DNA from: Ruminococcus sp.
GTDB lineage: Bacteria; Bacillota; Clostridia; Oscillospirales; Ruminococcaceae
Length of the DNA: 64,000 nucleotides
Direction: 5' to 3'
Assembly: GCA_019420505.1 (NCBI GenBank)
Contig: JAHZHC010000002.1
Span: 117,035 to 181,034, forward strand
Shown: positions 50,522 to 59,931 of the stretch, piece by piece
Position numbering within the stretch: position 1 is the stretch's first letter
Layout: every line of letters starts with the position of its first letter
Notes under the pieces: generated by a model
The model's input: the letters and a program-made list of their open reading frames with translations, nothing else
What the model was told of the DNA's origin: nothing
Database searches by the model: none
Position numbers and translations under genes: made by a program

Positions 50522-51662
50522 ATTTTACACATTCTATCATTGCATTAACCAACTCAGGAGTTTTCCATTCAGCCGGTGCCTGTCTGTCCATAAGTCCAAA
50601 ATTTTCCCCGCTTCCTACAAAACTTCCATTGTCCCACCAGATGCACGGAACACCATAGCTTTTTGCTGTGGAAACATAATACTTTGCACATTCAATTCTA
50701 TCATCTAAGTTATCCTTATTAACGCATCCGAATTCACCGATAATAACAGGAACATCCTGACTTAAAAACATTGAATCAAGATTTAGAAACAAACTGTCTA
50801 TAGAAACAGCGTCAGAGTTTGCATCAAATTTATCTGTTCCCTTAGTATCAAGAGCAAAGGAATACGGAAGGTATCCATGTACAGAAATAATTATTTTATT
50901 ATCGTTTTCGGGAAGCTTTATTGCCTGAAGACTTGAGCTTTGAGATGACGCCGCATATCCTGTGAGCATTAAATGACGTTTTCCGTTGTTTCCTCCTGAA
51001 TTTCTGACTGTATCATAAAAAACCTGTTCATATTCATTTATAATTTCCTGAGCTTCAGGAGTTCCGCCTGTCCATTCCATAGCGGTGTCACGAAGTCTGG
51101 GTTCATTAAGTCCTTCAAAAATAAGATGCTCGTCATATCCCTTAAATTCTTCAGCGATCTGTTCCCAGAGAGCTTTAAGCTGTTTTATGTCCTCATCTTT
51201 ATTTTCGCTGTTAGGATAATACCAATCTTCGTGGTGAGTATTAAGAATTACAAAGAGATTATTGTTAATTCCGTAATCCACAACTTCTTTTACTCTTGTC
51301 ATCCATTCAGGATCAACATTATATTGTTCATCCATATGACCGTTCCATGTAACAGGAATTCTTAATACATTAAATCCCGTATCCTTCAGAAGCTTCATCA
51401 TATCTTCACGTGTTTTTGCATTGCCCCAGGAGGTTTCAGCTGCAACTCCATCCGCCCCGCTTGCATCAAGAGTATTACCAAGATTCCAGCCGATTTTCAT
51501 TTCTGATACAAGCTCTTTTGCAGAAATATCACGAATCTCCATAGTATTTTCCTCTGTCTTGCTGTCATTTCCGGAGTTTTTACTGCCATTTGAACATCCC
51601 GTTAAACAGTATATTCCCATAACAAAACATAAAAAAATTAAGATAGATCTTTTAAAGCTCAT
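50520..51662 (-). CDS. GH5 endoglucanase-type lipoprotein
   Basis: Surface-anchored glycoside hydrolase, 380 residues. Lipoprotein signal peptide with lipobox LTGC (lipidated Cys23), then a Ser/Asn-rich spacer and a GH5 domain beginning MKIGWNLGNTLDA. Landmarks: VLRIPVTWNGH, LNTHHEDWYY, the acid/base Glu in FEGLNEPRL, HGYLPYSF and the nucleophile in VIIGEFGCV; IWWDNGS closes the barrel. This fits GH5 endoglucanase subfamilies (4-like). No binding module or dockerin. Start: AAGGAG upstream of ATG 51662. It follows the PHP gene by 15 bases and is downstream of cellobiose 2-epimerase, suggesting a cello- or manno-oligosaccharide unit. Confidence 0.9.
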   Translation of the reverse strand: MSFKRSILIFLCFVMGIYCLTGCSNGSKNSGNDSKTEENTMEIRDISAKELVSEMKIGWNLGNTLDASGADGVAAETSWGNAKTREDMMKLLKDTGFNVLRIPVTWNGHMDEQYNVDPEWMTRVKEVVDYGINNNLFVILNTHHEDWYYPNSENKDEDIKQLKALWEQIAEEFKGYDEHLIFEGLNEPRLRDTAMEWTGGTPEAQEIINEYEQVFYDTVRNSGGNNGKRHLMLTGYAASSQSSSLQAIKLPENDNKIIISVHGYLPYSFALDTKGTDKFDANSDAVSIDSLFLNLDSMFLSQDVPVIIGEFGCVNKDNLDDRIECAKYYVSTAKSYGVPCIWWDNGSFVGSGENFGLMDRQAPAEWKTPELVNAMIECVK

Positions 51663-51677
51663 AAAATTCTCCTTGTC

Positions 51678-52355
51678 TTATTCAGGCAGTATAATCCCTG
51701 AAAGTGTTCTGTTTTTAACTGCGTCTATATAGTCGTAAATATTCTCAAAAGGAGTTTCAGATAAAACACCGCTTAATCGTGCGGAGGAAAGATGGTGATT
51801 ATCAGTTCCGGCAGTCTGAGGCAAATCATATTGCTTTGCATACCATAGTGCACGATCATTATATTCTTCTTTATAATTGCCGGCATTATATACCTCAACT
51901 CCGTCAACCCACTTAGGCATAAGCTTTATTTCATTAATATAGTCTGCCTCTCTGAATGGATGTGCGTGAACTACAATTCCGCCTGCTTTATGCACACGGT
52001 CAATATATTGATAAACGCTTATATCCATAACATTGCTGTTCTGATAAAGCCATTCCAAATCAACACCGTAGGTTAACAGATCTGCACCAAAGTAAGAATA
52101 TTCAATACCGAAAAAAACCTTTAGTCCGATTTTTTCTCCCTCTTCCCTGGCATTATCATAACCCCTGCAAAATTGTCTTACACGGTCATACCAGTCATAA
52201 TAGTTGTGAACAGCACAGTTTCCGTTAAAAAAATGATCGGTAACAATTATTCCATCATAGCCTTCGTCCTTATATCTTCTTGCCTGTTCAGCTCCCGAAG
52301 CTGAGGCACAGCCGCTTGCTTCAGCAGTATGAAGATGTGTTTCGTATTTGTACAT
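51678..52355 (-). CDS. PHP-domain metal-dependent phosphoesterase
   Basis: 225 residues of a stand-alone polymerase-and-histidinol-phosphatase domain. Metal-binding motifs: YETHLHTAEASGCA, IIVTDHFFNG, FFGIEYSYFG (Glu), VVHAHPFRE and TAGTDNHHLSS. Substrate unknown; relatives hydrolyse phosphoesters such as nucleoside bisphosphates. Its ATG (52355) lies one base after the cellobiose 2-epimerase stop, with AGAGG 11 bases upstream, so translation is probably coupled. A sugar-phosphate role would fit the neighbours but is unproven. Confidence 0.88.
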   Translation of the reverse strand: MYKYETHLHTAEASGCASASGAEQARRYKDEGYDGIIVTDHFFNGNCAVHNYYDWYDRVRQFCRGYDNAREEGEKIGLKVFFGIEYSYFGADLLTYGVDLEWLYQNSNVMDISVYQYIDRVHKAGGIVVHAHPFREADYINEIKLMPKWVDGVEVYNAGNYKEEYNDRALWYAKQYDLPQTAGTDNHHLSSARLSGVLSETPFENIYDYIDAVKNRTLSGIILPE

Positions 52356-52356
52356 T

Positions 52357-53523
52357 CTATTCAATACCTCTGCTTATAACTTCAAGACACATTCTGCCGT
52401 TATGATAAGGACATTTCCAAGGTCCTACCATTTCCTTATGTTCAAACGGTTTTCCGTCAAAACCAACCTCATTGAACCATTCCGAACCTTCTCTCTTATC
52501 AATAATTCCGGTCTTGATATATTCCCAGATTTCCTTTGCGGCATCAAGATATTTTTTATTGCCGCTTTTCTGATAAGCATTTATAAAGCCTACAACAGAT
52601 TCAGCCTGAACCCACCACACACGTTTTTTCTCGATATAATCCTTATCTCTTTCAGTATTAAGTGCTCCGTCCTCAAAAGCAAGATTATAAATATTCTCGG
52701 ATATTCTGAGATTCATGTTTTTGAATTCTTCCATAAGCTTTATATCTCCGATTGTTTCACAGGCAAGATCCATAAGCCAGGTTGCTTCAATATCATGACC
52801 GTAGGAATGAATATCACCGATGACCTCAAGTTTAGTATCAAAGAACACCTTTAAAGCGTCAGTATCAGGATCGAAAACCTTATCAGTGACCTGTGAAAGC
52901 AAAAATCTTAAACGTGATTCTACTCTTGGATTTCTTTCAGCCTTAAGAAGCTCAGTATAAGCCTCAATAAGATGAAGAATTGCATTCATAGTTTTATCAG
53001 CCATTAGTCCGTTTTCTGATAAAGCATCATTTGAGATCAGCTTCCAATCCTTTGAAAAGGCTTCTCTATAACCGTATTCGTCCAAAGTATTAGTTTCAAT
53101 GTCATCAAAAAGCTTGTATGCCAGATCAAGCGCAAATTTTTCACCGCTTGCATTGTAATATGCACTTAAAGCATAAATAGCAAAAGCTATATTATATGTG
53201 TGTTTCATCGTGTCAACAGGATTACCTTTGTAATCAAGCATCCAGTAAACACCGCCGTTATCATAGTCTATACAGTGATTTTTTACAAACTCAAATGCAT
53301 GATTTGCAAGCTCAAGACACTTCTCATCTTTTAATACACTATAGCATTTTGAATAAAACCAAAGAATACGTGAGTGAAGAATTACACCTTTGTCAGCCTT
53401 TTTATCAAGCTTAAGGTCATATCCCATATATCCGTAAAAACCGCCGTTCTCCTCATCTTTAAGCTTGCTCCAGAATGGTATAATGTGACCTGTAAGTTCG
53501 TTTTTTACTTCTTGAATAAACAT
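52357..53523 (-). CDS. ce: Cellobiose 2-epimerase (AGE family)
   Basis: Converts cellobiose to glucosyl-mannose (and epimerises mannobiose), feeding cello- and manno-oligosaccharides to phosphorylases. (alpha/alpha)6-barrel, 388 residues. The start FIQEVKNELTGHIIPFWSKL and ADKGVILHSRILWFYS closely resemble the Ruminococcus albus enzyme as I remember it. Catalytic His candidates lie in HSYGHDIEATWL and PYHNGRMCLEV near the C-terminus, and VWWVQAESVVGF is typical. The start has AAGGAGCG upstream. First gene of an apparent ce-PHP-GH5 unit. No mannosylglucose phosphorylase (GH130) is adjacent. Confidence 0.94.
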   Translation of the reverse strand: MFIQEVKNELTGHIIPFWSKLKDEENGGFYGYMGYDLKLDKKADKGVILHSRILWFYSKCYSVLKDEKCLELANHAFEFVKNHCIDYDNGGVYWMLDYKGNPVDTMKHTYNIAFAIYALSAYYNASGEKFALDLAYKLFDDIETNTLDEYGYREAFSKDWKLISNDALSENGLMADKTMNAILHLIEAYTELLKAERNPRVESRLRFLLSQVTDKVFDPDTDALKVFFDTKLEVIGDIHSYGHDIEATWLMDLACETIGDIKLMEEFKNMNLRISENIYNLAFEDGALNTERDKDYIEKKRVWWVQAESVVGFINAYQKSGNKKYLDAAKEIWEYIKTGIIDKREGSEWFNEVGFDGKPFEHKEMVGPWKCPYHNGRMCLEVISRGIE

Positions 53524-53549
53524 GAATTTATACGCTCCTTAAATAAAAT

Positions 53550-54812
53550 TTATTCCGTTATCTTTCTTGCTTCAACATAAAACCTTTTATCCTCTGCATG
53601 ACCCATAGAAAACGTTTTTCTTGGCAATGCACCGTCGCAGATAACAGTGGGGAACAGTTCTTCCTTGCCCATATCGGGGAGAATAAAACCTACAGAGTTT
53701 TTATTCTCAGCAAGTTTCATTATAACATCAGTACCATGGATATAATCAATTTTACCATTGTTTTCTGACAGATATCTGTCAAGAAAATTTTGCAGTGATC
53801 CCACCGTTAGCTTTGAAGTAGGTTTATGTATATACATATCTTTGATTTTTCCATCCATAACAATCTGAACTTTCTGTTCAGATTTATCCTCTGTCATATC
53901 AAGATCGCAAATCATTTCCGCTAAAAGCTTCGTCCTGTCAATTCCCGTGACAATTCTATGAATAGCTTCAAATTCCAGTGCCGGAGAATGAAGATTTACT
54001 ATTTCAACCAAAGCATATCTTGCAGGGTGATTTGATAAATCTTTTCCCGAATTTGCAGCTTTCAGCTGTTCGTAGAATTCTTTTGCTGTTGCCAAAGAGT
54101 GATTACCGTCGCCCATGGCAAATACAAGAGAAGTCAGTTCGTTGAGTCCGTACTTGGCATTAAATGCATCAAGATCTGCTAACTTATCTAAAGCCTCAAA
54201 AACTTTATCCTGCATTTCCTTTGTCAGCTTATATCCTCGGATGAAACCACCGTTTTTCATAAGCTTGAAGTCATAAAGCTTTTCCATTTCGTCTTTTGCG
54301 ATTTCTAATGGTTCAATTACGCTTTTTTCTCTGTCATCAATAAGGATCATAATATGGGGAAGTTCAATATCAGCGCCGTTTCTTACCTTAAGTCTTGGCG
54401 GAATTCTTTCAACAACAGTTGTTTCGGTAGCTCTTACAGGAGTTTTAGATCCTTTCTGATAGTTATACTCTTCTAAATCCAGCTTTCCGACAATGCCGGT
54501 CCTCAGCTTTCCGTCAGATTGAATTCGTTCAATGTAAATAAGAGCGTCTTTATATTCCTTAAAAGTATGGGCTTTAAGATAACTTTTCATATTATCGTGG
54601 ATTCTTTCAATCCTTTGATCAACATCATCTTCTTCAAGGTAAACTTCCGGTAAAATTAAATCAATTGCTGATTTATTCCCACCGGTAATCCTTTTAACAT
54701 CTTCCCAGTATTCAGGCTCAGATGTATATTGATCACATGCAACGACTGCCCATTTTTCTAAGTCTGTGTTTTGCGGAAGCAGTATGTCTGCACTTTTAAA
54801 AGCAGTAGCCAT
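53550..54812 (-). CDS. DUF1015 family protein
   Basis: 420 residues. MATAFKSADILLPQNTDLEKW, WAVVACDQYTSEPEYWEDVK, VVERIPPRLKVRNGADIELP and FAMGDGNHSLATAKEFYE match the widespread, uncharacterised DUF1015 family (HDGH-like GDGNHS segment). There is no signal peptide or membrane segment. The start has AAAAGGAG upstream. An intrinsic terminator separates it from secA; the epimerase gene follows 26 bases after its stop with no terminator, so read-through into the sugar genes is likely. Its function is unknown. Confidence 0.9.
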   Translation of the reverse strand: MATAFKSADILLPQNTDLEKWAVVACDQYTSEPEYWEDVKRITGGNKSAIDLILPEVYLEEDDVDQRIERIHDNMKSYLKAHTFKEYKDALIYIERIQSDGKLRTGIVGKLDLEEYNYQKGSKTPVRATETTVVERIPPRLKVRNGADIELPHIMILIDDREKSVIEPLEIAKDEMEKLYDFKLMKNGGFIRGYKLTKEMQDKVFEALDKLADLDAFNAKYGLNELTSLVFAMGDGNHSLATAKEFYEQLKAANSGKDLSNHPARYALVEIVNLHSPALEFEAIHRIVTGIDRTKLLAEMICDLDMTEDKSEQKVQIVMDGKIKDMYIHKPTSKLTVGSLQNFLDRYLSENNGKIDYIHGTDVIMKLAENKNSVGFILPDMGKEELFPTVICDGALPRKTFSMGHAEDKRFYVEARKITE

Positions 54813-54837
54813 ATCAATAAACTCCTTTTGAGTATTT

Positions 54838-54867
54838 TTTAAAATAGGACGGTAAAAACCGTCCTAT
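54838..54867 (-). terminator. Intrinsic terminator between secA and DUF1015
   Basis: ATAGGACGGT (54844-54853) with ACCGTCCTAT (54858-54867), loop AAAA. On the minus strand TTTT follows. Confidence 0.75.
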
Positions 54868-54905
54868 AAATATATCAGTAATTCAAAATAATACAATGCG
54901 CTTGT

Positions 54906-57635
54906 TTAGTTGTTCTTATTTACACCGCAGCATTTTTTATATTTCTTACCGCTTCCGCATGGACAAGGCTCGTTAGGTCCTACCTTTTTAACTTTTCTTG
55001 TAATGCTTTGGCTGCTGCCGGCATCAGGCTTCAGTACCTGTTCACGCTTCGGAGCAGGATCAGCTTTCTGGACCTTGATTGTAAACAGCATTCTTACCGT
55101 ATCCTCACGAATTGAATCAATCATTGCGTCGAACATATCGAAGCCTTCCATACGGTATTCAACAACAGGATTTTTCTGACCGTAAGAACGAAGTCCGATA
55201 CCTTTTTTCAATTCGTCCATGTCATCAATGTGAGCCATCCACTTACTGTCAACAACCTTAAGAAGAACAACTCGCTCAATTTCACGCAGAAGCTCCTTGC
55301 CTAAATCATCTTCACGCTTCTGATAGATAGTATTTGCACGTTCATTGAGCATATTTGTGATATCTTCCTTGGTAATTTCATCAAGCTCTTGTGCGTTGTA
55401 TTTAAAGTCGTCCTCAACAGTAATAATACCGGCAAGGTGATCCTTAAGTCCCTCAAGGTTCCAGTCATCATGGATTTCATCGTCAAACAAATACAGATTT
55501 ACACAGTTGTCAACAAAATCTTTGATCATTGTGAGTATATAATCGTGAATATCTTCTCCGTTAAGAACCTTTTGTCTCTGACCGTAAATGATTTCACGCT
55601 GAGTATTCATTACATCGTCGTAATTAAGTACATTCTTTCTTATGTTAAAGTTTCTGCCTTCAATTTTCTTTTGTGAAGATTCAATAACATTAGTCAGCAT
55701 TTTTGATTGAATAGGAGTATTTTCGTCAACGTTTAAAGCTTCCATCATATTTGTTATTCTGTCGCCACCGAAAATTCTCATAAGATCATCCTCAAGTGAA
55801 AGATAGAACTGGCTCTCACCCGGATCTCCCTGACGTCCTGAACGTCCTCTCAGCTGGTTATCAATACGTCTTGCCTCATGACGTTCTGTACCAATGATGA
55901 AAAGTCCTCCTGCTGCAACAACTTCTTTTGCCTTTTCAGCAACCTCTGCCGAATATTTAGCATACAGGTCTTTATATATCTTTCTGGCTTCAAGTACTGC
56001 TTCATCATCAGTTTCTGCAAATCCTGTTGCTTCAACAATAACTTCTTCGGGAATCTCCATTTTCTTCATCTGAGCAGTAGCAAGATATTCTGCATTACCG
56101 CCGAGCATAATATCAGTACCTCGTCCAGCCATATTAGTGGCAATGGTAATAGCTCCGAATTTACCTGCCTGTGCAACAATCTGAGCTTCCTTGTCATGAT
56201 ATTTTGCGTTCAGAACCTCATGCTTGATACCTTTGTTTTTCAAAAGCCTTGAAAGATATTCAGATTTCTCAATTGAAACTGTACCTACAAGAACAGGCTG
56301 TCCTTTTTCATGACACTTTATAATTTGTTCGATAACAGCGTTAAATTTACCCTTTTCAGTTTTATAAACAACATCCGAATGATCATTTCTGATAACCGGC
56401 TTGTTTGTAGGAATTTCGATTACATCCAGTTTATAAATTTCTCTGAATTCATCTTCTTCTGTAAGGGCTGTACCTGTCATACCGGAAAGCTTTCCGTAAA
56501 GTCTGAAATAGTTCTGATAAGTAATAGTAGCTATAGTTTTGGATTCACGTTCAATTTTAACGCCTTCCTTGGCTTCAATAGCCTGATGAAGACCGTCATT
56601 GAAACGTCTTCCTATCATAGTACGTCCTGTGAATTCATCGACAATAAGAACCTCACCGTCTTTGACAACATAGTCAATATCCCGGCGCATGGTTCCGTTT
56701 GCTTTAATAGCCTGATTGATATGGTGAAGCAGCGTCATATTTTCTGCTTCCATAAGGTTAATAACATTAAACGCTTTTTCAGCTTTTTTAACACCTGACT
56801 TTGTAAGCGTAGCCGTTCTTGCTTTTTCATCAATGATATAATCGCCGTCAAGCTGGTCATTATCAGCCTTGTCGTCCATTTCAACTACGGTTACAGGCTT
56901 AAGGGATTTAGCAAACTGATCTGCGACCTTATAAAGATCAGTAGACTTATCTCCCGGTCCGGATATAATTAACGGAGTTCTTGCTTCATCTATCAGAATT
57001 GAGTCAACCTCGTCAACAATAGCAAAGGTATGTTCTCTCTGAACCTTATCCTTTTTATATATAACCATATTGTCACGAAGATAGTCAAAACCAAATTCGT
57101 TGTTTGTACCATATGTAATGTCAGCATTATATGCCGCACGTTTTTCTTCTTTTGTCATACCTGCAAGAACAACACCGATGCTCTGTCCTAAAAATCTGAA
57201 AACCTTACCCATTTCCTCAGATTGAAATTTTGCAAGATAATCGTTGACAGTAACTACATGAACGCCCTTGCCGTTAAGTGAGTTTGCATAAGCGGCAAGA
57301 CAAGCGACCAAGGTTTTACCTTCACCTGTTTTCATTTCGGCAATTCTGCCCTGATGAAGAACAATAGCACCTATGATCTGTACAGGATAAGGCTTTTTAC
57401 CAAGAACACGAAAAGCCGCTTCACGGCATACAGCAAGTGCATCAGGAAGCACATCGTCAAGAGTTGTCATTCCATCGCCAAGTTTGTTTTTCAAAATGCC
57501 GGTCTGATCTCTTAATTCTTTATCTGACATTGGCTGATATTTGGCTTCAAGTTCTAAAACCCTGTCTTTTATCGGTTCAATTCTTTTAAGTTCTTTCTTA
57601 GAATAGTTACCGAAAATTTTTTCGATTAAACCCAT
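54906..57635 (-). CDS. secA: Preprotein translocase ATPase SecA
   Basis: Motor that pushes unfolded precursors through SecYEG. Walker A MKTGEGKTLVA, DEAD-like IVDEVDSILIDEARTPL, SGMTGTALTEEDEF, NMAGRGTDIMLGG and the QLRGRSGRQGDPGESQFYLS segment are all present. The C-terminal zinc-binding SEC-C motif CPCGSGKKYKKCC is intact. 909 residues. Start: AAAGGTGG lies ten bases before ATG 57635; ATG 57644 is one base from it. Monocistronic; no secA2 is seen. The 288 bases upstream to acpP hold no gene. Confidence 0.97.
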   Translation of the reverse strand: MGLIEKIFGNYSKKELKRIEPIKDRVLELEAKYQPMSDKELRDQTGILKNKLGDGMTTLDDVLPDALAVCREAAFRVLGKKPYPVQIIGAIVLHQGRIAEMKTGEGKTLVACLAAYANSLNGKGVHVVTVNDYLAKFQSEEMGKVFRFLGQSIGVVLAGMTKEEKRAAYNADITYGTNNEFGFDYLRDNMVIYKKDKVQREHTFAIVDEVDSILIDEARTPLIISGPGDKSTDLYKVADQFAKSLKPVTVVEMDDKADNDQLDGDYIIDEKARTATLTKSGVKKAEKAFNVINLMEAENMTLLHHINQAIKANGTMRRDIDYVVKDGEVLIVDEFTGRTMIGRRFNDGLHQAIEAKEGVKIERESKTIATITYQNYFRLYGKLSGMTGTALTEEDEFREIYKLDVIEIPTNKPVIRNDHSDVVYKTEKGKFNAVIEQIIKCHEKGQPVLVGTVSIEKSEYLSRLLKNKGIKHEVLNAKYHDKEAQIVAQAGKFGAITIATNMAGRGTDIMLGGNAEYLATAQMKKMEIPEEVIVEATGFAETDDEAVLEARKIYKDLYAKYSAEVAEKAKEVVAAGGLFIIGTERHEARRIDNQLRGRSGRQGDPGESQFYLSLEDDLMRIFGGDRITNMMEALNVDENTPIQSKMLTNVIESSQKKIEGRNFNIRKNVLNYDDVMNTQREIIYGQRQKVLNGEDIHDYILTMIKDFVDNCVNLYLFDDEIHDDWNLEGLKDHLAGIITVEDDFKYNAQELDEITKEDITNMLNERANTIYQKREDDLGKELLREIERVVLLKVVDSKWMAHIDDMDELKKGIGLRSYGQKNPVVEYRMEGFDMFDAMIDSIREDTVRMLFTIKVQKADPAPKREQVLKPDAGSSQSITRKVKKVGPNEPCPCGSGKKYKKCCGVNKNN

Positions 57636-57878
57636 TTCTTTCATTCCACCTTTATTTTAATATAATTCATTCAGGATATTCTTGTTTACAAACTTTTGTA
57701 ATGCTGTTAAACAGCTTTAAACTGAAATTTCAATAATACTGATAATCTGTTATTGAATCAAGAATTTTACTTCATAATGATACAAATATACATTATATAT
57801 TATACACTGCCGAATAAAATCTGTCAATAGCAAATGCAGTGTGAAAATAATAATTTGGAATATCTGTTTATAAAAATA

Positions 57879-57906
57879 AAAGCCGTGTTCAAAGCGAACA
57901 CGGCTA
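57879..57906 (-). terminator. Intrinsic terminator after acpP
   Basis: AGCCGTGTTC (57881-57890) with GAACACGGCT (57896-57905). The minus strand continues TTTATTTTTAT. Confidence 0.9.
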
Positions 57907-57923
57907 AAAAATTATTCTCTGAA

Positions 57924-58151
57924 TTAGTTTGCAGCTTCGATAAATTTAACAATATCGCCTACAGTTTTAATGTTTTCAACCTCTTCATCAGGAATCTCAA
58001 CATCGAATTCTTCTTCGATAGACATTACAAGGTCAACAACATCAAGAGAATCAGCGCCAAGATCATCAATAATAGATGCATCCATAGTTACAGCACTCTC
58101 ATCAGCGTCAAGCTGGTCAACAATAATATCACGTACTTTTTCAAATACCAT
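57924..58151 (-). CDS. acpP: Acyl carrier protein
   Basis: 75-residue acidic helical carrier. The 4'-phosphopantetheine attachment Ser lies in GADSLDVVDLVMSIEEEF (D-S-L motif, Ser near residue 35). Start ATG 58151 with GGAGGG upstream; a GTG at 58160 overlaps the site. It lies 76 bases downstream of accA in the same direction. The gap contains an inverted repeat TTGAGCA/TGCTCAA (58186-58220) that lacks a T-run, so part of the operon transcript may extend into acpP. Confidence 0.97.
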   Translation of the reverse strand: MVFEKVRDIIVDQLDADESAVTMDASIIDDLGADSLDVVDLVMSIEEEFDVEIPDEEVENIKTVGDIVKFIEAAN

Positions 58152-58227
58152 TTCAAGCACCCTCCATTCTTATTAAGATTGATAGTTGAGCAAAACGTAA
58201 TAATACATTCCTCTGCTCAAGCAACCA

Positions 58228-59049
58228 TTAATCAGCAGAATTATCAGCTTCTTGAAACTCGCCGATTATTCTAAACTTATTATAGCGTTCATTTAGCAAT
58301 TCGTCAAGACTTTTTTTCAATTTTCTTTGCAAAGCTTCAAAAATATATTCTGAAATATTTTCTGCGGTTTGTTCAGGGTCAGTGTGAGCCCCTCCTGCTG
58401 ATTCGGAAATAATATAATCACAAACCTTGAGCCTTACTAAATCTTCAGCGGTGATTTTCATTATGTCGCAAGCTTCACGCTCTCTCGACGAATCTTTCCA
58501 AAGAATTGATGCAAAACCGCTTGGAGAAATTACCGAATAAATCGAATTTTCAAGCATAGCAAGCTCATCGCATACTCCCATAGCAAGTGCTCCGCCGCTG
58601 CCGCCTTCTCCAAGTACAATGCTTATAACAGGAACCTTCAGGGTCATAAAATCCATGATGCTTTTTGCAATAGCTTCACCCTGTCCTCGTTTTTCAGCTT
58701 CAACTCCCGGATAAGCTCCCGATGTATCAATAAAACAGATAACAGGACGGTGAAACTTTTCCGCTTGTCTTGCAAGTCTGACCGCTTTCCGATATCCCTC
58801 CGGATGAGGCATACCAAAGTTGCATTTTTTATTTTCATCAAGGTTTCTGCCTTTAACCTGTGCAATAACAGTTACAGGTATACCTTTAAAATAGCAAACT
58901 CCGCCCATAATTGCACCGTCATCACCATAATAGCGGTCGCCGTGCATCTCAAAGAAGTCATCAAATATCTGAGGAATATAATCATTTACCGTCGGACGGT
59001 TTTTATGACGGATTATATCAAGTCTTTCACATGCTGTAAGTTTACTCAT
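58228..59049 (-). CDS. accA: Acetyl-CoA carboxylase carboxyltransferase alpha subunit
   Basis: Pairs with AccD to move CO2 from biotin to acetyl-CoA. Crotonase-like fold. DFFEMHGDRYYGDDGAIMGG, FIDTSGAYPGVEAEKRGQGE and VLGEGGSGGALAMGVCDEL are the AccA signatures. 273 residues, slightly short at the N-terminus relative to proteobacterial AccA, as in other Bacillota where part of the helical N-terminus is missing. It overlaps accD by eight bases, so translation is coupled. Confidence 0.96.
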   Translation of the reverse strand: MSKLTACERLDIIRHKNRPTVNDYIPQIFDDFFEMHGDRYYGDDGAIMGGVCYFKGIPVTVIAQVKGRNLDENKKCNFGMPHPEGYRKAVRLARQAEKFHRPVICFIDTSGAYPGVEAEKRGQGEAIAKSIMDFMTLKVPVISIVLGEGGSGGALAMGVCDELAMLENSIYSVISPSGFASILWKDSSREREACDIMKITAEDLVRLKVCDYIISESAGGAHTDPEQTAENISEYIFEALQRKLKKSLDELLNERYNKFRIIGEFQEADNSAD

Positions 59050-59917
59050 TAAATCCGCCTCCTTGTCTGTGGAGCTTCAGAAGATGCGCCAATGTTCTGC
59101 GCATTTTCTTTCTTTCCACGATCATATCGACAAAGCCTGCTTCAAGCATAAATTCAGCCGACTGAAAATCATCAGGAAGCCGTTGTTTTATCGTACCTTC
59201 AATAACACGCCTGCCTGCAAAACCGATTAATACCTTAGGTTCTGCAATAATAATATCACCGAGAGATGCAAAAGAAGCAGTAACCCCTCCTGTAGTCGGA
59301 TCGGTCATTACCGTGATATAAAGCAAACCTGCTTCATTGTGCTTAACAACAGCTCCGCTTGTTTTTGCCATCTGCATCAGCGAAACGATACCTTCCTGCA
59401 TTCTTGCTCCGCCTGAAGCAGTAAAAGCAATGACCGGAAGTCTGTTGGCCGTTGCATATTCAATAGCACGTGTAATTTTTTCCCCGACAACGCTTCCCAT
59501 TGAAGCCATCATAAAATTAGAGTCCATAACGATTATAACGATTTGTTCTCCTCTTATGGCAGCCTTTCCAGTAATAACAGCGTCTTTTAATCCTGTTTTT
59601 TCACGAAGCTTCTTTTGCTTTTCTTCATAATCAGGAAAATCAATAGGATTTTTTGAAATCATATCAGCGTCAAATTCTTCAAGGCTTCCTTTGTCAATAG
59701 TAATGTCAAGACGTTCACGTGCCGTAAGCCTTGAATGATAATTGCAATTCGGACAGACCTTTCCGTTTTTCTGAAAATCTTCAGAAAAAGTTACATTTGA
59801 ACATCTTGGGCATTTGAAAAGCAAACCCTTTGGAATATCAGTTTTTTTCTTTCTTTCTTCGTTTGTCTGCTCTCCGTTGAATCTTGTTTTTACAACTGAA
59901 AACAAATCTTCAAGCAT
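59042..59917 (-). CDS. accD: Acetyl-CoA carboxylase carboxyltransferase beta subunit
   Basis: 291 residues. The N-terminal zinc ribbon has four Cys (CPRCSNVTF and VCPNCNYHS, about residues 35-57). The carboxyltransferase fold follows with FTASGGARMQEGIVSLMQMA, TDPTTGGVTASFASLGDI and AEPKVLIGFAGRRVIE. The start has GGAGGCGAACCTG upstream. It follows accC by 14 bases and overlaps accA. Confidence 0.96.
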   Translation of the reverse strand: MLEDLFSVVKTRFNGEQTNEERKKKTDIPKGLLFKCPRCSNVTFSEDFQKNGKVCPNCNYHSRLTARERLDITIDKGSLEEFDADMISKNPIDFPDYEEKQKKLREKTGLKDAVITGKAAIRGEQIVIIVMDSNFMMASMGSVVGEKITRAIEYATANRLPVIAFTASGGARMQEGIVSLMQMAKTSGAVVKHNEAGLLYITVMTDPTTGGVTASFASLGDIIIAEPKVLIGFAGRRVIEGTIKQRLPDDFQSAEFMLEAGFVDMIVERKKMRRTLAHLLKLHRQGGGFNE

Positions 59918-59931
59918 CAGGTTCGCCTCCT

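Noticed and set aside
55878..56798. Plus-strand ORFs of 124 and 162 codons within secA.
   Set aside because: They are shadows of the highly conserved secA frame, without ribosome sites or recognisable domains.
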